Source: Rhodocyclales bacterium (lineage in GTDB: Bacteria; Pseudomonadota; Gammaproteobacteria; Burkholderiales; Rhodocyclaceae). Taken from it: a DNA stretch of 36,315 nt. The stretch lies in NCBI GenBank assembly GCA_016183655.1, contig JACPEH010000014.1, positions 1 to 36,315 of the forward strand. Direction: 5' to 3'. Under the pieces are notes generated by a model. The model was not told where the DNA came from. It saw nothing but the letters and a program-made list of their open reading frames with translations, and did not search any database. The translations under genes were made by a program, and so were the position numbers. Each line of letters starts with the position of its first letter. The stretch's first letter is position 1. Of the stretch, positions 7,996-16,828 are shown piece after piece.

Positions 7996-8010
7996 TGGCA
8001 CACCCCTTGC
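7996..8010 (+). promoter_or_regulatory. Sigma-54 (RpoN) promoter of the transport operon
   Basis: TGGCACACCCCTTGC matches the -24/-12 consensus TGGCACG-N4-TTGC at every position but one, with correct spacing. Transcription would start near 8021, leaving a leader of about 80 bases before the ATG at 8104. Such promoters need an AAA+ enhancer-binding activator, which is not in this window. Confidence 0.8.
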
Positions 8011-8103
8011 GATCTATCCCTCCGCCGGTACCTGAACCTCGCCGCCTGCGTGTGATTCACGCTCAAAATAGGCGATGTCATTTACCTGCCCCTGGAGGAG
8101 AAG

Positions 8104-9453
8104 ATGTCCCTAATCATTCGCACCGCTGCGCTGCACCTGGCCCGCCTGATGGCGCTGGCGGCGCTCGCCTGGCCGCTCGCCGGCCAGGCGCGGATCGAGT
8201 TCGGCGCCTCGGCGCGCGCGGCCGACGCCACGGTCGGCTGCATGTTCCCGCTGGCCGGGCGCGCGGCGATCTACGGGCGCGACAGCATCGCCGGCATGAA
8301 GCTGGCGCTGGCCGATCTCGCCGCCGAATTTGCCAACACCGTGCCGGCCGGCACGGTACCGAAGCTGCGCATCCTGGTCGAGGACGACCGCTCCAAGGTT
8401 TCCGTCGCCACGCGCATCGCCGAGAACTTCGTCGACCGCGACAAGGTGAAGTTCCTCTGCGGCATCGTCAGTTCCGGCGTGGCGCAGGCGGTCAGCCGCG
8501 TCTCGCGGCAGCGGCAGGTGATCATGATCGGCACCGACCATGCCTCGTCGCGGCTGACGATCGAGGAATACCACCGCCACTACTTCCGCGTCTCCAACGA
8601 CACGTGGACCTCGATGGCCGCCGGCGCGCGCTACCTCGCCGAGCTGCAGAAGAAGAGCGGCTGGAAGCGGCTGGCCTTCATCGGCCCCGACTACGACTAC
8701 GGCCACATCGCCTGGCGCGACCTGGAGGCGGCGCTGGCCGGGCTCGGCGTCAAGTACGAGACGGCCGGCCACCTCTGGCCGCGCCTCTACGAGCCGGACT
8801 ACTCGGCGCACATCGCCGAGCTGGCGGCGGCGAAGCCGGACGTGATCGTCACCGCGCTGTGGGGCGGCGACTTCATCGCCTTCCTCAAGCAGGCGCTGGC
8901 CGCCGGGCTGCTGGACAAGGCGAAGCTGGCCAACTTCGACACCGGCGGCAACTTCGACGTGCTCGCCTCGCTCGGCGAGCAGGCGCCGGCCGGGCTGATC
9001 CTCTCCGCGCGACACCACAACAACTGGCCGGAGACGCCGCGCAACCGCAAGTTCGTGAACGATTTCTTCGCGCTCGAAGGCCGCTTCCCGACCTACGCCG
9101 CCGAAGGCGCCTACGCCGGGATCATGGCCATCGGCCGGGCGATGGCGCTGGCCGGCAGGCGCGCCGGCAACGACCAGATCATCCGCACCCTCGAAGGCCT
9201 GCACCTGGCGCTGCCGGAAGACCCGGACGGCCATGTCTCGCACATCGACCCGGAAACGCACCAGATCCTGCAGACGCAGGCCATCGGCGAAGTCGTGCCG
9301 AACACCGCTTTCCCGCCGGCCAAGGTGATGCTCGGCCGCTGGGTCGTCTATCGGGCGGAGGAACTGCAGCCGCCGCTCGATCTCGTTCGCAACCGCCGTG
9401 CGCGTGAGCACGGCACCCCCGGCAGTCCGCCGGTTTCACCCCCACCCAAGTAG
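8104..9453 (+). CDS. ABC transporter periplasmic binding protein 1 (LivK/HAAT family)
   Basis: 449 residues with an N-terminal signal peptide (hydrophobic core about residues 6-30). The mature part begins with VGCMFPLAGRAAIYGRDSIAG, the ligand-site start of type I periplasmic binding proteins for branched-chain amino acids, amides and aromatic or short acids. Further family features: FVDRDKVKFLCGIVSSGVAQ and FIGPDYDYGH. The final 30 residues are proline-rich and outside the fold. GGAGGAG lies just before the ATG. It is the first gene behind the sigma-54 promoter and is followed after 9 bp by a second binding protein. Having two binding proteins with one permease/ATPase set suggests two related ligands. 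The ligand cannot be read from sequence. Confidence 0.88.
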   Translation: MSLIIRTAALHLARLMALAALAWPLAGQARIEFGASARAADATVGCMFPLAGRAAIYGRDSIAGMKLALADLAAEFANTVPAGTVPKLRILVEDDRSKVSVATRIAENFVDRDKVKFLCGIVSSGVAQAVSRVSRQRQVIMIGTDHASSRLTIEEYHRHYFRVSNDTWTSMAAGARYLAELQKKSGWKRLAFIGPDYDYGHIAWRDLEAALAGLGVKYETAGHLWPRLYEPDYSAHIAELAAAKPDVIVTALWGGDFIAFLKQALAAGLLDKAKLANFDTGGNFDVLASLGEQAPAGLILSARHHNNWPETPRNRKFVNDFFALEGRFPTYAAEGAYAGIMAIGRAMALAGRRAGNDQIIRTLEGLHLALPEDPDGHVSHIDPETHQILQTQAIGEVVPNTAFPPAKVMLGRWVVYRAEELQPPLDLVRNRRAREHGTPGSPPVSPPPK

Positions 9454-9462
9454 GAGACATTC

Positions 9463-10779
9463 ATGCATCGCACCTCGCACCGCTCGAATCGTTTGTTGCG
9501 CCTTTCCGCCGCCGCCGTTGCGCTGACGGCCGCCCTGTCGTCGCCGGCGATCGCCGCCGACAACGGCAAGTTCCGCATCGGCATCGTCACCTTCCTCTCC
9601 GGCGCCGCCGCCGGCCCGTTCGGCGTGCCGGCAGCCAACGCCGCCAAGCTGACGGTGGAAGCGCTGAACGCCGGCAAGCTGCCGGCGCCGTACGACCGGA
9701 AGGGCATCAACGGCGTCGAGATCGAGACGGTGATCATCGACGAGAGCGGCGGTGCGACCAAGCAGACCGAGGAATTCCGCAACCTGGTGCAACGCCAGAA
9801 GGTCGATGCGGTGATCGGCTACATCTCCTCCGGCGACTGCCTGGCGATCGCGCCGACGGCCGAGGAGCTGGGCGTGCCGACGGTGTTCTTCGACTGCGGC
9901 ACCTCGAAGGTGTTCGAGACGGTGAAGAATCCGAAGTACCTGTTCCGCACCGGGCTGGACGCGGTGGTCGACAACGTCGCCGCCGCCCGCTACATCGTCG
10001 AGACCCGCCCGGACGTGAAGACGGTCGCCAGCATCCAGCAGAACTACGCCTGGGGCCAGGACTCGTGGAACGACTTCATCCTCGCGCTGAAGCAGATCAA
10101 GCCCGAGGTGAAGGTGGTTTCCGAGCAGTGGCCGAAGCTGGCGCAAGGCCAGTACGGCGCCGAGATCTCGGCGCTGTCGGTGGCCAACCCGGACATCATC
10201 CACTCCAGCTTCTGGGGCGGCGACATGGAGGCGATGATGCTGCAGGGCGCCGCGCGCGGCCTGTTCGACAAGCGCACCGCGGTGCTGACCTGCGGCGAAG
10301 GCGGCCTCGACCACTTCAAGGGCCAAGTGCCGAACGGCACCATCGTCGGCGGCCGCGGCCCGTTCGGCGCCTTCTCGCCGAAGAACGCGCTGAACGACTG
10401 GTTCCGCCCGAACTTCACCGCGCAATACAAGGAAGCGCCGACCTACCCGGCCTACAAGATGGTGCAGGCCATCCTCGGCCTGAAGGCCGCCGCCGAGAAG
10501 GCCGCCAAGCCGGGCGCGATGCCCACCGCCGACCAGGTCGTGCAGGGCTTCACCGGCCTCACCTTCGAGGCCCCCAGCGGCACCGTGCACATGTCGCGCG
10601 CCAAGGGCCACCAGGCGGTGCAGAGCGTCACCTACGGCGAATACCAGCACGACGCCAAGACCGGCAAGGCCAGCGTCGCCAAGCTCAAGACCTACCCGGG
10701 CGAGTGCCTGATGCCGCCGGACGGCACGACGCCGGCGGACTGGATCAAGGCGGGCTTCCCGGGGGCGAAGTGCAGCTGA
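9463..10779 (+). CDS. ABC transporter periplasmic binding protein 2 (LivK/HAAT family)
   Basis: 438 residues. A signal peptide (about 1-32, ending SPAIAA) is followed by the mature start DNGKFRIGIVTFLSGAAAGP, characteristic of the type I binding-protein fold. Two cysteines in SGDCLAIAPTAEELG and VFFDCGTSK are close enough to form a disulfide. It ends with a cysteine-containing tail (GECLMPP...GAKCS), also disulfide-like. It shares a fold with the preceding protein but is clearly divergent, so this is not a recent duplication. GGAG lies 5-8 bases before the ATG, and the two genes are 9 bp apart. Confidence 0.88.
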   Translation: MHRTSHRSNRLLRLSAAAVALTAALSSPAIAADNGKFRIGIVTFLSGAAAGPFGVPAANAAKLTVEALNAGKLPAPYDRKGINGVEIETVIIDESGGATKQTEEFRNLVQRQKVDAVIGYISSGDCLAIAPTAEELGVPTVFFDCGTSKVFETVKNPKYLFRTGLDAVVDNVAAARYIVETRPDVKTVASIQQNYAWGQDSWNDFILALKQIKPEVKVVSEQWPKLAQGQYGAEISALSVANPDIIHSSFWGGDMEAMMLQGAARGLFDKRTAVLTCGEGGLDHFKGQVPNGTIVGGRGPFGAFSPKNALNDWFRPNFTAQYKEAPTYPAYKMVQAILGLKAAAEKAAKPGAMPTADQVVQGFTGLTFEAPSGTVHMSRAKGHQAVQSVTYGEYQHDAKTGKASVAKLKTYPGECLMPPDGTTPADWIKAGFPGAKCS

Positions 10780-10902
10780 TGGTTGCAGGACGCAATCAGG
10801 GCTGAGTGGGCGACAGGTTCGCCCGGGGGAGCGCCGGACTGTTGATCCGTAGGTCCCTGGTGAGGACGGAAGGTGGAGTCCGGGGGCGTGCGAATGCCGC
10901 TG

Positions 10903-11107
10903 CTGGATTCCGGGTTCCGCTTCGCGGCCCCGGAATGACGGAGGGTTGGGTGGGAGGCCGGAGCTTGGCCGGACGCCTGAACCAGCCGTCCGGTGGCGTG
11001 CGAACGCCGCCGCTGGATTCCGGGTTCCGCTTCGCGGCCCCGGAATGACGGGGGGTTGGCCGGACGCCAGAACCAGCTGTCATTCCGGGCTTGACCCGGA
11101 ATCCAGG
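10903..11107. repeat. Palindromic repeats between binding proteins and permeases
   Basis: Two near-identical arms, GGATTCCGGGTTCCGCTTCG to CGGAATGACGG, lie at about 10904-10941 and 11014-11051 (period 109-110 bp). An opposite arm, GTCATTCCGGGCTTGACCCG, lies at 11079-11106. They can fold into long hairpins in a transcript across this junction and so could weaken expression of the permease genes relative to the binding proteins. No gene is seen between 10780 and 11200. Confidence 0.8.
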
Positions 11108-11165
11108 GGCCGCCCCGCCACCGCTCACCTGTCCGACGCTGCAACGCAAACCTTGTATCAACGCG

Positions 11166-11186
11166 GGCGAGGCCGCAAACCTCGCC
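11166..11186 (+). promoter_or_regulatory. Small hairpin before livH
   Basis: GGCGAGG (11166-11172) pairs with CCTCGCC (11180-11186) around CCGCAAA. It ends just before the ribosome site AAGGGAG of livH. It may protect the 5' end of a processed transcript or be chance. Confidence 0.3.
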
Positions 11187-11200
11187 TCGAAGGGAGTTTC

Positions 11201-12106
11201 ATGTCCAGTTTTCTTGCAATCCTTATCGACGGGGCGATCTACGCCTCGTGGCTGTTCCTCGTCGCCGCCGGGCTGACCATCATCTACGGGGTGATGCGCG
11301 TGCTCAACATGGCGCACGGCAGTTTCTACGCCATCGGCGCCTATTCCGCCGCTTCGCTGGTCGGCTGGTACTTCTCCGGCGAGCAGCAGGGCAGCCCGTA
11401 CTGGAGCTACGCGCTGCTGGTCGGCTGCGCGCTGGTTGCCGGCGCCATCGTCGGCATCGCCATCGAGCAGGGCCTCTTGCGCTTCCTGCACGGCCGCGAC
11501 GAGATCCTGATGGTGATCGTCACCTACGCGCTGCTGCTGATCCTCGAAGACGCGACCAAGCTGCTCTGGGGCGTCGACCCCTACTTCGCCTGGCAACCCT
11601 ACCGCCTGCTCGGCCAGACCGCCGTCGGCGAGGGCCTGCGCTTCGCCAACTACGATCTGGCGCTGATCGCGGTGTCGATCCTGATCGGTCTCGCCGCCTG
11701 GTTCGCGCTCAACCGCACCAACAAGGGCCGGCTGCTGCGCGCGGTGATCCACGACCGCGAGATCGCGGTGGCGATGGGCGTGAACGTCAACGCCATGTTC
11801 GCCGCCACCTTCGCCATCGGCGCCGTGCTCGGCGCGCTGGCCGGCGCCTTGACGGCGCCGGCGATCTCGGTGACGCCGGGGATCGGCGTCGAGGTGATCG
11901 TGCTCGCCTTCGCCGTCGTCGTCGTCGGCGGGCTGGGCAGCATCGGCGGAGCCGCCGCCGGTGCGGTGCTGGTCGGCCTGTCGCGCTCGTTCGCCGTGCA
12001 TGTGGCGCCGGAGGTCGAGCTGTTCGTGATCTACGGCGTGATGTTCCTCGTCCTCGCCATCCGCCCGCAGGGGCTGTTCGGCCAGACGCTGGCCAGGAGA
12101 ATCTGA
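11201..12106 (+). CDS. livH: Branched-chain-type ABC permease, LivH subunit
   Basis: 301 residues with about eight membrane spans. YGVMRVLNMAHGSFYAIGAY (about 30-49) is the LivH signature, and GRLLRAVIHDREIAVAMGVN (about 173-195) is the cytoplasmic EAA-like loop that contacts the ATPases. The C-terminus ends with the family's IRPQGLFGQ. The start is the ATG at 11201, with AAGGGAG just upstream; the frame extends into repeat DNA but that part is not conserved. It overlaps the next gene by a TGATG junction. Symbol by family only: the ligand is probably not leucine. Confidence 0.9.
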   Translation: MSSFLAILIDGAIYASWLFLVAAGLTIIYGVMRVLNMAHGSFYAIGAYSAASLVGWYFSGEQQGSPYWSYALLVGCALVAGAIVGIAIEQGLLRFLHGRDEILMVIVTYALLLILEDATKLLWGVDPYFAWQPYRLLGQTAVGEGLRFANYDLALIAVSILIGLAAWFALNRTNKGRLLRAVIHDREIAVAMGVNVNAMFAATFAIGAVLGALAGALTAPAISVTPGIGVEVIVLAFAVVVVGGLGSIGGAAAGAVLVGLSRSFAVHVAPEVELFVIYGVMFLVLAIRPQGLFGQTLARRI

Positions 12107-13146
12107 TGTCCATCTTGAAAAACTTTTCATCGCCGACGCCGCCGGCGCTGCTCGCCGCAGCGGCCGTGCTCGCCGCCGGCGCCTGGGTGCTGCCGGCCTG
12201 GCTGACCTTCCTGCTGACGCTGGCCTTCGCCAAGGCGCTGGTGGTGCTCGGCGTCGTCATCCAGATGCGCGCCGGCCTGGTGTCGTTCGGCCAGGCGCTC
12301 TTCTACTGCGTCGGCGGCTACGGTGCCGGCCTCGGCGCGCAGTACCTCGGTCTCACCGACGCCTTCGCGCTGCTCGCCGTCGGCACCGTCGCCGCGGTCG
12401 CCGTCGCGCTGGTCTGCGGCTTCCTGCTGACGCGCTACCGCGAGATCTTTTACGCCATGCTGACGCTGGCGCTGTCGATGATCCTCTACGGCGTGCTGGT
12501 GAAATCGTCGGCGCTCGGCTCGACCGACGGCTTCAACGTGGCGCCGCCGAGCTTCCTCGGCTGGGTGCCGGGAGGCGTCGAGAAGAAGCGGGCGATCTAC
12601 CTGCTGACGGTGCTGATTGCGCTCGGCGTCGCGCTCGCCTTCCACCGCTTCCTCGAATCCGGCCTCGGCCGCGTCACCGAGGCGGTGCGCGAGAACGAGA
12701 TCCGCGTCGAGTACCTCGGCCTCTCGCCGCGCTGGCTGCTGTTCGCCAACTACGTGGCCGCCGCCGGCGTCTCGGCGCTGGGCGGCGGCCTCACCGCGCT
12801 GGCCACCGGCCACATCGATCCGGACATGGCGTTCTGGACCACCTCCGGCGAGTTCGTCTTCATCGCCATCCTCGGCGGCACCGGCCACGTCGTCGCACCG
12901 TTCATCGGCGCCATCGTCTTCTCGGTGATCCGCACCTTCGCCATCCAGGAGGCGCCGAACCTGTGGCAGATGACGCTGGGCATCATCCTGCTGGCACTGG
13001 TGCTGTTCCTGCCGAAGGGCCTGTGGAGCCTGGTCCAGCGGCGGCGCAGGGAAATTGCCGCAACGAGCGGCCAACCGGCTACGGAGGCGAGCCAATCCCC
13101 CAAGGGGATTTCTTCCCCCATTTCCGAGAAAGGGGTCAGGGCATGA
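12106..13146 (+). CDS. livM: Branched-chain-type ABC permease, LivM subunit
   Basis: 346 residues, highly hydrophobic. QMRAGLVSFGQALFYCVGGY (about 53-72) is the LivM motif, and GRVTEAVRENEIRVEYLGLS is the ATPase-coupling loop. GGTGHVVAPFIGAIVFSVI near the C-terminus matches the family. The last 30 residues are a charged tail (RRRREIAAT...EKGVRA) unlike the core and probably dispensable. The ATG overlaps the livH stop (TGATG) and the stop overlaps the livG ATG (ATGA), so subunits are translationally coupled. Confidence 0.9.
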   Translation: MSILKNFSSPTPPALLAAAAVLAAGAWVLPAWLTFLLTLAFAKALVVLGVVIQMRAGLVSFGQALFYCVGGYGAGLGAQYLGLTDAFALLAVGTVAAVAVALVCGFLLTRYREIFYAMLTLALSMILYGVLVKSSALGSTDGFNVAPPSFLGWVPGGVEKKRAIYLLTVLIALGVALAFHRFLESGLGRVTEAVRENEIRVEYLGLSPRWLLFANYVAAAGVSALGGGLTALATGHIDPDMAFWTTSGEFVFIAILGGTGHVVAPFIGAIVFSVIRTFAIQEAPNLWQMTLGIILLALVLFLPKGLWSLVQRRRREIAATSGQPATEASQSPKGISSPISEKGVRA

Positions 13147-13919
13147 GCACCATTCTCGAAACGCGCGGCCTGACGCGCACCTTCGGCGCCGTCGTCGCCG
13201 CCAAGGACCTCAACGTGCAGATCGCGCAGGGCGAGATCGTCGGCGTCATCGGCTCCAACGGCGCCGGCAAGACGACCTTCATCAACATGGTCACCGGCTA
13301 CCTGCCGCCGTCGTCCGGCGACATCCTGTTCGACGGCAACTCGGTGATCGGCCGCCAGCCGCGCGCCATCACGCGCATGGGCATGGCCCGCTCGTTCCAG
13401 GTGGCGCAGCTGTTCCCCAAGCTCACCGTGATGGAGAACGCGCTGGTCTCGCTGGTCGCCGCCGAAGGGCCGCGCCCGTCGTTCTTCCGCCCGCTCGACA
13501 CGCCGGAGCGGCGCGAACGCGCCGACGCGATCTTCGCCGAGTTCGGCGTTTCCCGTTACCGCGACGCGCTGGTCAGCACCGTTCCGCAGGGTGCCCGGAA
13601 GCTGGTCGACATCGCGATGGCGCTGGTCAGCCAGCCGCGCATGCTGCTCCTGGACGAGCCGACCAGCGGCGTCAGCATCGAGGAGAAGTTCGCGCTGATG
13701 GATACCGTCATGGCGGTCGTCCGCCAGCACGGCGTGACGGTGCTTTTCGTCGAGCACGACATGGAGATCGTCGCCCGCTACGTGACGCGGATCATGGCCT
13801 TCTACAGCGGCGAGATCATCGCCGACGGCCCGCCGCGCGAGGTGCTGAGCGATGCCCGCGTGCAGGAACTGGTGATCGGCCATCACCTCGACATCAACGC
13901 CCTGGGAGAAGCCGCATGA
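13143..13919 (+). CDS. livG: ABC transporter ATPase, LivG subunit
   Basis: 258 residues. Walker A is GSNGAGKTT (about 37-45), Walker B is MLLLDEPTSG, and the switch histidine lies in VLFVEHDMEI. The ABC signature is unusual: where LSGGQ-like residues are expected the sequence reads STVPQGARKLVDIAMAL, with PQGA replacing SGGQ. I have an impression that some HAAT-type transporters share this variant, so it need not be inactive. The start ATG overlaps the livM stop by 4 bases, and the stop overlaps livF likewise. Confidence 0.9.
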   Translation: MSTILETRGLTRTFGAVVAAKDLNVQIAQGEIVGVIGSNGAGKTTFINMVTGYLPPSSGDILFDGNSVIGRQPRAITRMGMARSFQVAQLFPKLTVMENALVSLVAAEGPRPSFFRPLDTPERRERADAIFAEFGVSRYRDALVSTVPQGARKLVDIAMALVSQPRMLLLDEPTSGVSIEEKFALMDTVMAVVRQHGVTVLFVEHDMEIVARYVTRIMAFYSGEIIADGPPREVLSDARVQELVIGHHLDINALGEAA

Positions 13920-14569
13920 ACGCCGCCCTCGAAGTCCGTTCGCTCGACGTCGCCATCGAGCGCATCCCGATCCTGCGCGAGGTCTCGCTCGACGTGCCGG
14001 CCGGCAGCATGGTCGGCCTGATCGGCCGCAACGGCGCCGGCAAGACGACGCTGATGCGTTCGATCATGGGCCTGATGCCGTTCTCGGCCAGGCGCATGGC
14101 CGCCGCCGGCGAAGACCTGCAGCGCCTGTCCGCCCATGAGCTGGCCCGCCGCGGCATCAGCTACATGCCGGAAGACCGCCGGCTGATCCCGGCGCTCACC
14201 GTCGAGGAGAACATCCTGCTGCCGGCCTGGGCCAACGGCCTCGCCGATGCCGCCAGCCGGCTGCGGTGGATCTACGAGCGCATGCCGGAAGTGCGGGAGT
14301 TCCGCGACCGCCGCGCGCTGCAGCTCTCCGGCGGCCAGCAGAAGCTGGTCGCGCTGGCCCGCGCGCTGATGCCCGGGCGCAAGCTGCTGCTGCTCGACGA
14401 ACCCTTCGAAGGCGTCGCCCCGGTGCTCTCGCGCCGGCTGACCGAGGTCATCGGCAGCCTGCGCCAGGAAGGGATGTCGGTGATCCTCTCCGAGTCCGAC
14501 GACACGCACAGCGCCGACCTGGTGGACCACGTCTTCCGCATCGAGCGCGGCGTGGTCACCGCCGGCTGA
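13916..14569 (+). CDS. livF: ABC transporter ATPase, LivF subunit (short)
   Basis: 217 residues against about 233-237 for typical LivF. Walker A is GRNGAGKTT, the signature LSGGQQK is canonical, and Walker B is LLLLDEPFEG. After Walker B the usual LVEQN segment is replaced by ILSESDDTH, and the C-terminal 15-20 residues normally found after the final beta strand are missing (ends RIERGVVTAG). With LivG's odd signature, the heterodimer may have one standard and one weak ATP site. The ATG overlaps the livG stop (ATGA). Confidence 0.88.
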   Translation: MNAALEVRSLDVAIERIPILREVSLDVPAGSMVGLIGRNGAGKTTLMRSIMGLMPFSARRMAAAGEDLQRLSAHELARRGISYMPEDRRLIPALTVEENILLPAWANGLADAASRLRWIYERMPEVREFRDRRALQLSGGQQKLVALARALMPGRKLLLLDEPFEGVAPVLSRRLTEVIGSLRQEGMSVILSESDDTHSADLVDHVFRIERGVVTAG

Positions 14570-14625
14570 CGACGCGGAATCACCCACGATGTTCAAGCAC
14601 CTGGCGACCGCAGCAACCGCCCCCC

Positions 14626-15145
14626 GTCATTCCGGGCTCGACCCGGAATCCACGGCGGCGGCCGGGACACCCCCTGGATTCCGGGTTCTGCTGCGCAGCC
14701 CCGGAATGACGCAGGATGGAATTTGCGCCGACGCCTCCCCAAGCCCCCGTCATTCCGGGCTCGACCCGGAATCCATGACGGCAGCCGGGACACTCCCTGG
14801 ATTCCGGGTTCTGCTGCGCAGCCCCGGAATGACGCGGGATGGAATTTGCGCCAGCGCCTCCCCAAGCCCCCGTCATTCCGGGCTCGACCCGGAATCCATG
14901 ACGGCGGCCGGGACACCCCCTGGATTCCGGGTTCTGCTGCGCAGCCCCGGCATGACGCGGGATGGAATTTGCGCCGACGCCTCCCCAAGCCCCCGTCATT
15001 CCGGGCTCGACCCGGAATCCATGACGGTGGCCGGGACACCCCCCGGATTCCGGGTTCTGCTGCGCAGCCCTGGCATGACGCGGGGTGAGATTTGCGCCGG
15101 CGCCTCCCCAAGCCCCCGTCATTCCGGGCTTGACCCGGAATCCAT
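14626..15145. repeat. Tandem array of 123-bp palindromic repeats
   Basis: GTCATTCCGGGCTCGACCCG begins at 14626, 14749, 14872 and 14995, and a variant at 15118: four units of exactly 123 bp plus a partial one. Each unit has a left arm, about 25 bp of spacer, a right arm (GGATTCCGGGTTCTGCTGCG to CCGGAATGAC), then a 50-bp linker GATGGAATTTGCGCC... The copies differ at a few positions only, so expansion was recent. Short frames across it are not genes. It fills the gap between livF and the alcohol dehydrogenase. Confidence 0.93.
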
Positions 15146-15202
15146 GACGGAGCCGGCATCGTTTCGTAGCCAGTTTTTCAAGATCACTGAAAGGAACCAG
15201 TC

Positions 15203-16357
15203 ATGTCGCAATTCAGTTTCGAAACCGCGCCCCGGATCATCTGCGAACAGGGCGGCGCCAACCGCCTCGGCGAAATCTCCCGCGGCCTCGGCATCTCGCA
15301 TGTCTTCCTCGTCACCGACGCCGGCCTGATCAAGGCCGGCCTGGTCGACGGCGCCGTCGCTTCGCTGCAGGCCGCCGACATCCAGGTGACGGTGTTCTCC
15401 GACGTCCTCGCCGACCCCCCGGAAACCAGCGTGCAGGCCGCGGTGGATGCCGCCCGTACCGCCGGCGTCGACGGCGTGATCGGTTTCGGCGGCGGCAGCT
15501 CGCTCGATACCGCCAAGCTGGTCGCGCTGCTGGTGAAGACGCCGCAGGCGCTGCCGGCGATCTACGGCATCGGCCTGGCCAAGGGCCCGCGCCTGCCGCT
15601 GATCCAGGTGCCGACCACCGCCGGCACCGGCTCGGAAGTGACGCCGATCTCGATCCTGACGACGCCGACACACGAGAAGAAGGGCGTCGTCTCGCCGCTG
15701 CTCTACCCCGATGTCGCGCTGCTCGACAGCCTGCTGACGCTGGGCCTGCCGCCGGCGGTGACGGCGATGACCGGCGTCGACGCGATGGTGCACGCGATCG
15801 AATCCTTCACCACCCGGCTGAAGAAGAACCCGCTCTCCGACGCGCTGGCGATCAAGGCACTGCAACTGCTCTATGCCAACCTGCCGGCGGCGGTCAGCGA
15901 CGGCAAGGACGCGCAGGTGCGCGAGAACATGCTGCTCGGCTCGCTGTTCGCCGGCATGGCCTTCGCCAACGCCCCGGTCGGCGCCGTGCATGCGCTGGCC
16001 TACCCGCTCGGCGGCCACTACCACCTGCCGCACGGGCTCTCGAATTCGCTGGTGCTGGTGCCGGTGCTCGAATTCAACCTGCCCAAGGCGGAGGCGCTGT
16101 ATGCCGAACTCGGCCGCGCGATCCTGCCGGAACTGGTCTCGGCCGACGACGCCAAGGCCGCCCGCGCCTTCGTCGCGGCGATCCGCGAGCGCGTCGCGGC
16201 GATGCCCTATGCGCAGACGCTGCGCGAGGCCGGCGTCAAGGAAGCCGACCTGCCGATGCTGGCCACCGACGCGATGAACGTGCAGCGCCTGCTGGTGAAC
16301 AACCCGCGCGACGTCGCCTACGAGGACGCACTGGCCATCTACCGCGCGGCCTTCTGA
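15203..16357 (+). CDS. Iron-containing alcohol dehydrogenase (candidate 4-hydroxybutyrate dehydrogenase)
   Basis: 384 residues, group III iron-dependent alcohol dehydrogenase. The nucleotide site GFGGGSSLDTAK (94-105) and GTGSEVTPISIL are present. All four metal ligands can be placed: Asp193 and His197 in TGVDAMVHAIE, His263 in AVHALAYPLGG and His277 in LPHGLSNSL. Length and fold fit enzymes that oxidise short diols or hydroxy acids, including the 4-hydroxybutyrate dehydrogenases of this superfamily. That substrate is inferred from the succinate-semialdehyde dehydrogenase at 17100; other short alcohols are possible. AAGGAACC precedes the ATG at 15203. The thioesterase gene starts 9 bp after its stop. 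Confidence 0.85.
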   Translation: MSQFSFETAPRIICEQGGANRLGEISRGLGISHVFLVTDAGLIKAGLVDGAVASLQAADIQVTVFSDVLADPPETSVQAAVDAARTAGVDGVIGFGGGSSLDTAKLVALLVKTPQALPAIYGIGLAKGPRLPLIQVPTTAGTGSEVTPISILTTPTHEKKGVVSPLLYPDVALLDSLLTLGLPPAVTAMTGVDAMVHAIESFTTRLKKNPLSDALAIKALQLLYANLPAAVSDGKDAQVRENMLLGSLFAGMAFANAPVGAVHALAYPLGGHYHLPHGLSNSLVLVPVLEFNLPKAEALYAELGRAILPELVSADDAKAARAFVAAIRERVAAMPYAQTLREAGVKEADLPMLATDAMNVQRLLVNNPRDVAYEDALAIYRAAF

Positions 16358-16366
16358 GGAGTGGCC

Positions 16367-16798
16367 ATGTCCGCACGCGAACAGCGCCGCGCCGACTACC
16401 GGCATTTCCGCGTCATTCCGACCCGCTGGATGGACAACGACATCTACGGCCACGTGAATAACGTGAACTACTACAGCTACTTCGACACCGCGGTGAACCA
16501 GTACCTGATCGAACGCGGCGTGCTCGACATCCACCAGGGCGAGACGGTCGGCTTCGTCGTCGAGACCTCGTGCAGCTACTTCCGCCCGCTGGCCTTCCCC
16601 GACGCGGTCGCCGCCGGCATCCGCGTGGCGAAGATCGGCACATCGAGCATCCGCTACGAGGTCGGACTGTTCCGCAACGACGACGAGGAAATCGCCGCCG
16701 CCGGGCACTTCGTGCATGTCTATGTCGATCGCGAAAGCGGCAAGCCGGTGCCGGTGCCCGAGGCGACGCGGCAGGCGCTCGCCGCCATCGCCGCATGA
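16367..16798 (+). CDS. Hotdog-fold acyl-CoA thioesterase (4HBT/YbgC type)
   Basis: 143 residues. RWMDNDIYGHVNNVNYYSYF (20-39) is the classic D-x-D-x-x-GHVNN-x-x-Y motif, with Asp25 the likely catalytic residue. The domain is complete to EVGLFRNDDEEIAAAGHFVHVYVD. Such enzymes hydrolyse short acyl-CoA or 4-hydroxybenzoyl-CoA. ATG at 16367 is preferred to the in-frame GTG at 16361 because GAGGAG lies 7-12 bases upstream. Its tight link to the dehydrogenase suggests it releases a free acid from a CoA ester in the same pathway (for instance a hydroxyacyl-CoA), but this is inference. Confidence 0.85.
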   Translation: MSAREQRRADYRHFRVIPTRWMDNDIYGHVNNVNYYSYFDTAVNQYLIERGVLDIHQGETVGFVVETSCSYFRPLAFPDAVAAGIRVAKIGTSSIRYEVGLFRNDDEEIAAAGHFVHVYVDRESGKPVPVPEATRQALAAIAA

Positions 16799-16828
16799 AC
16801 GCAACACGACGTTCAACCAACCCCCGCC

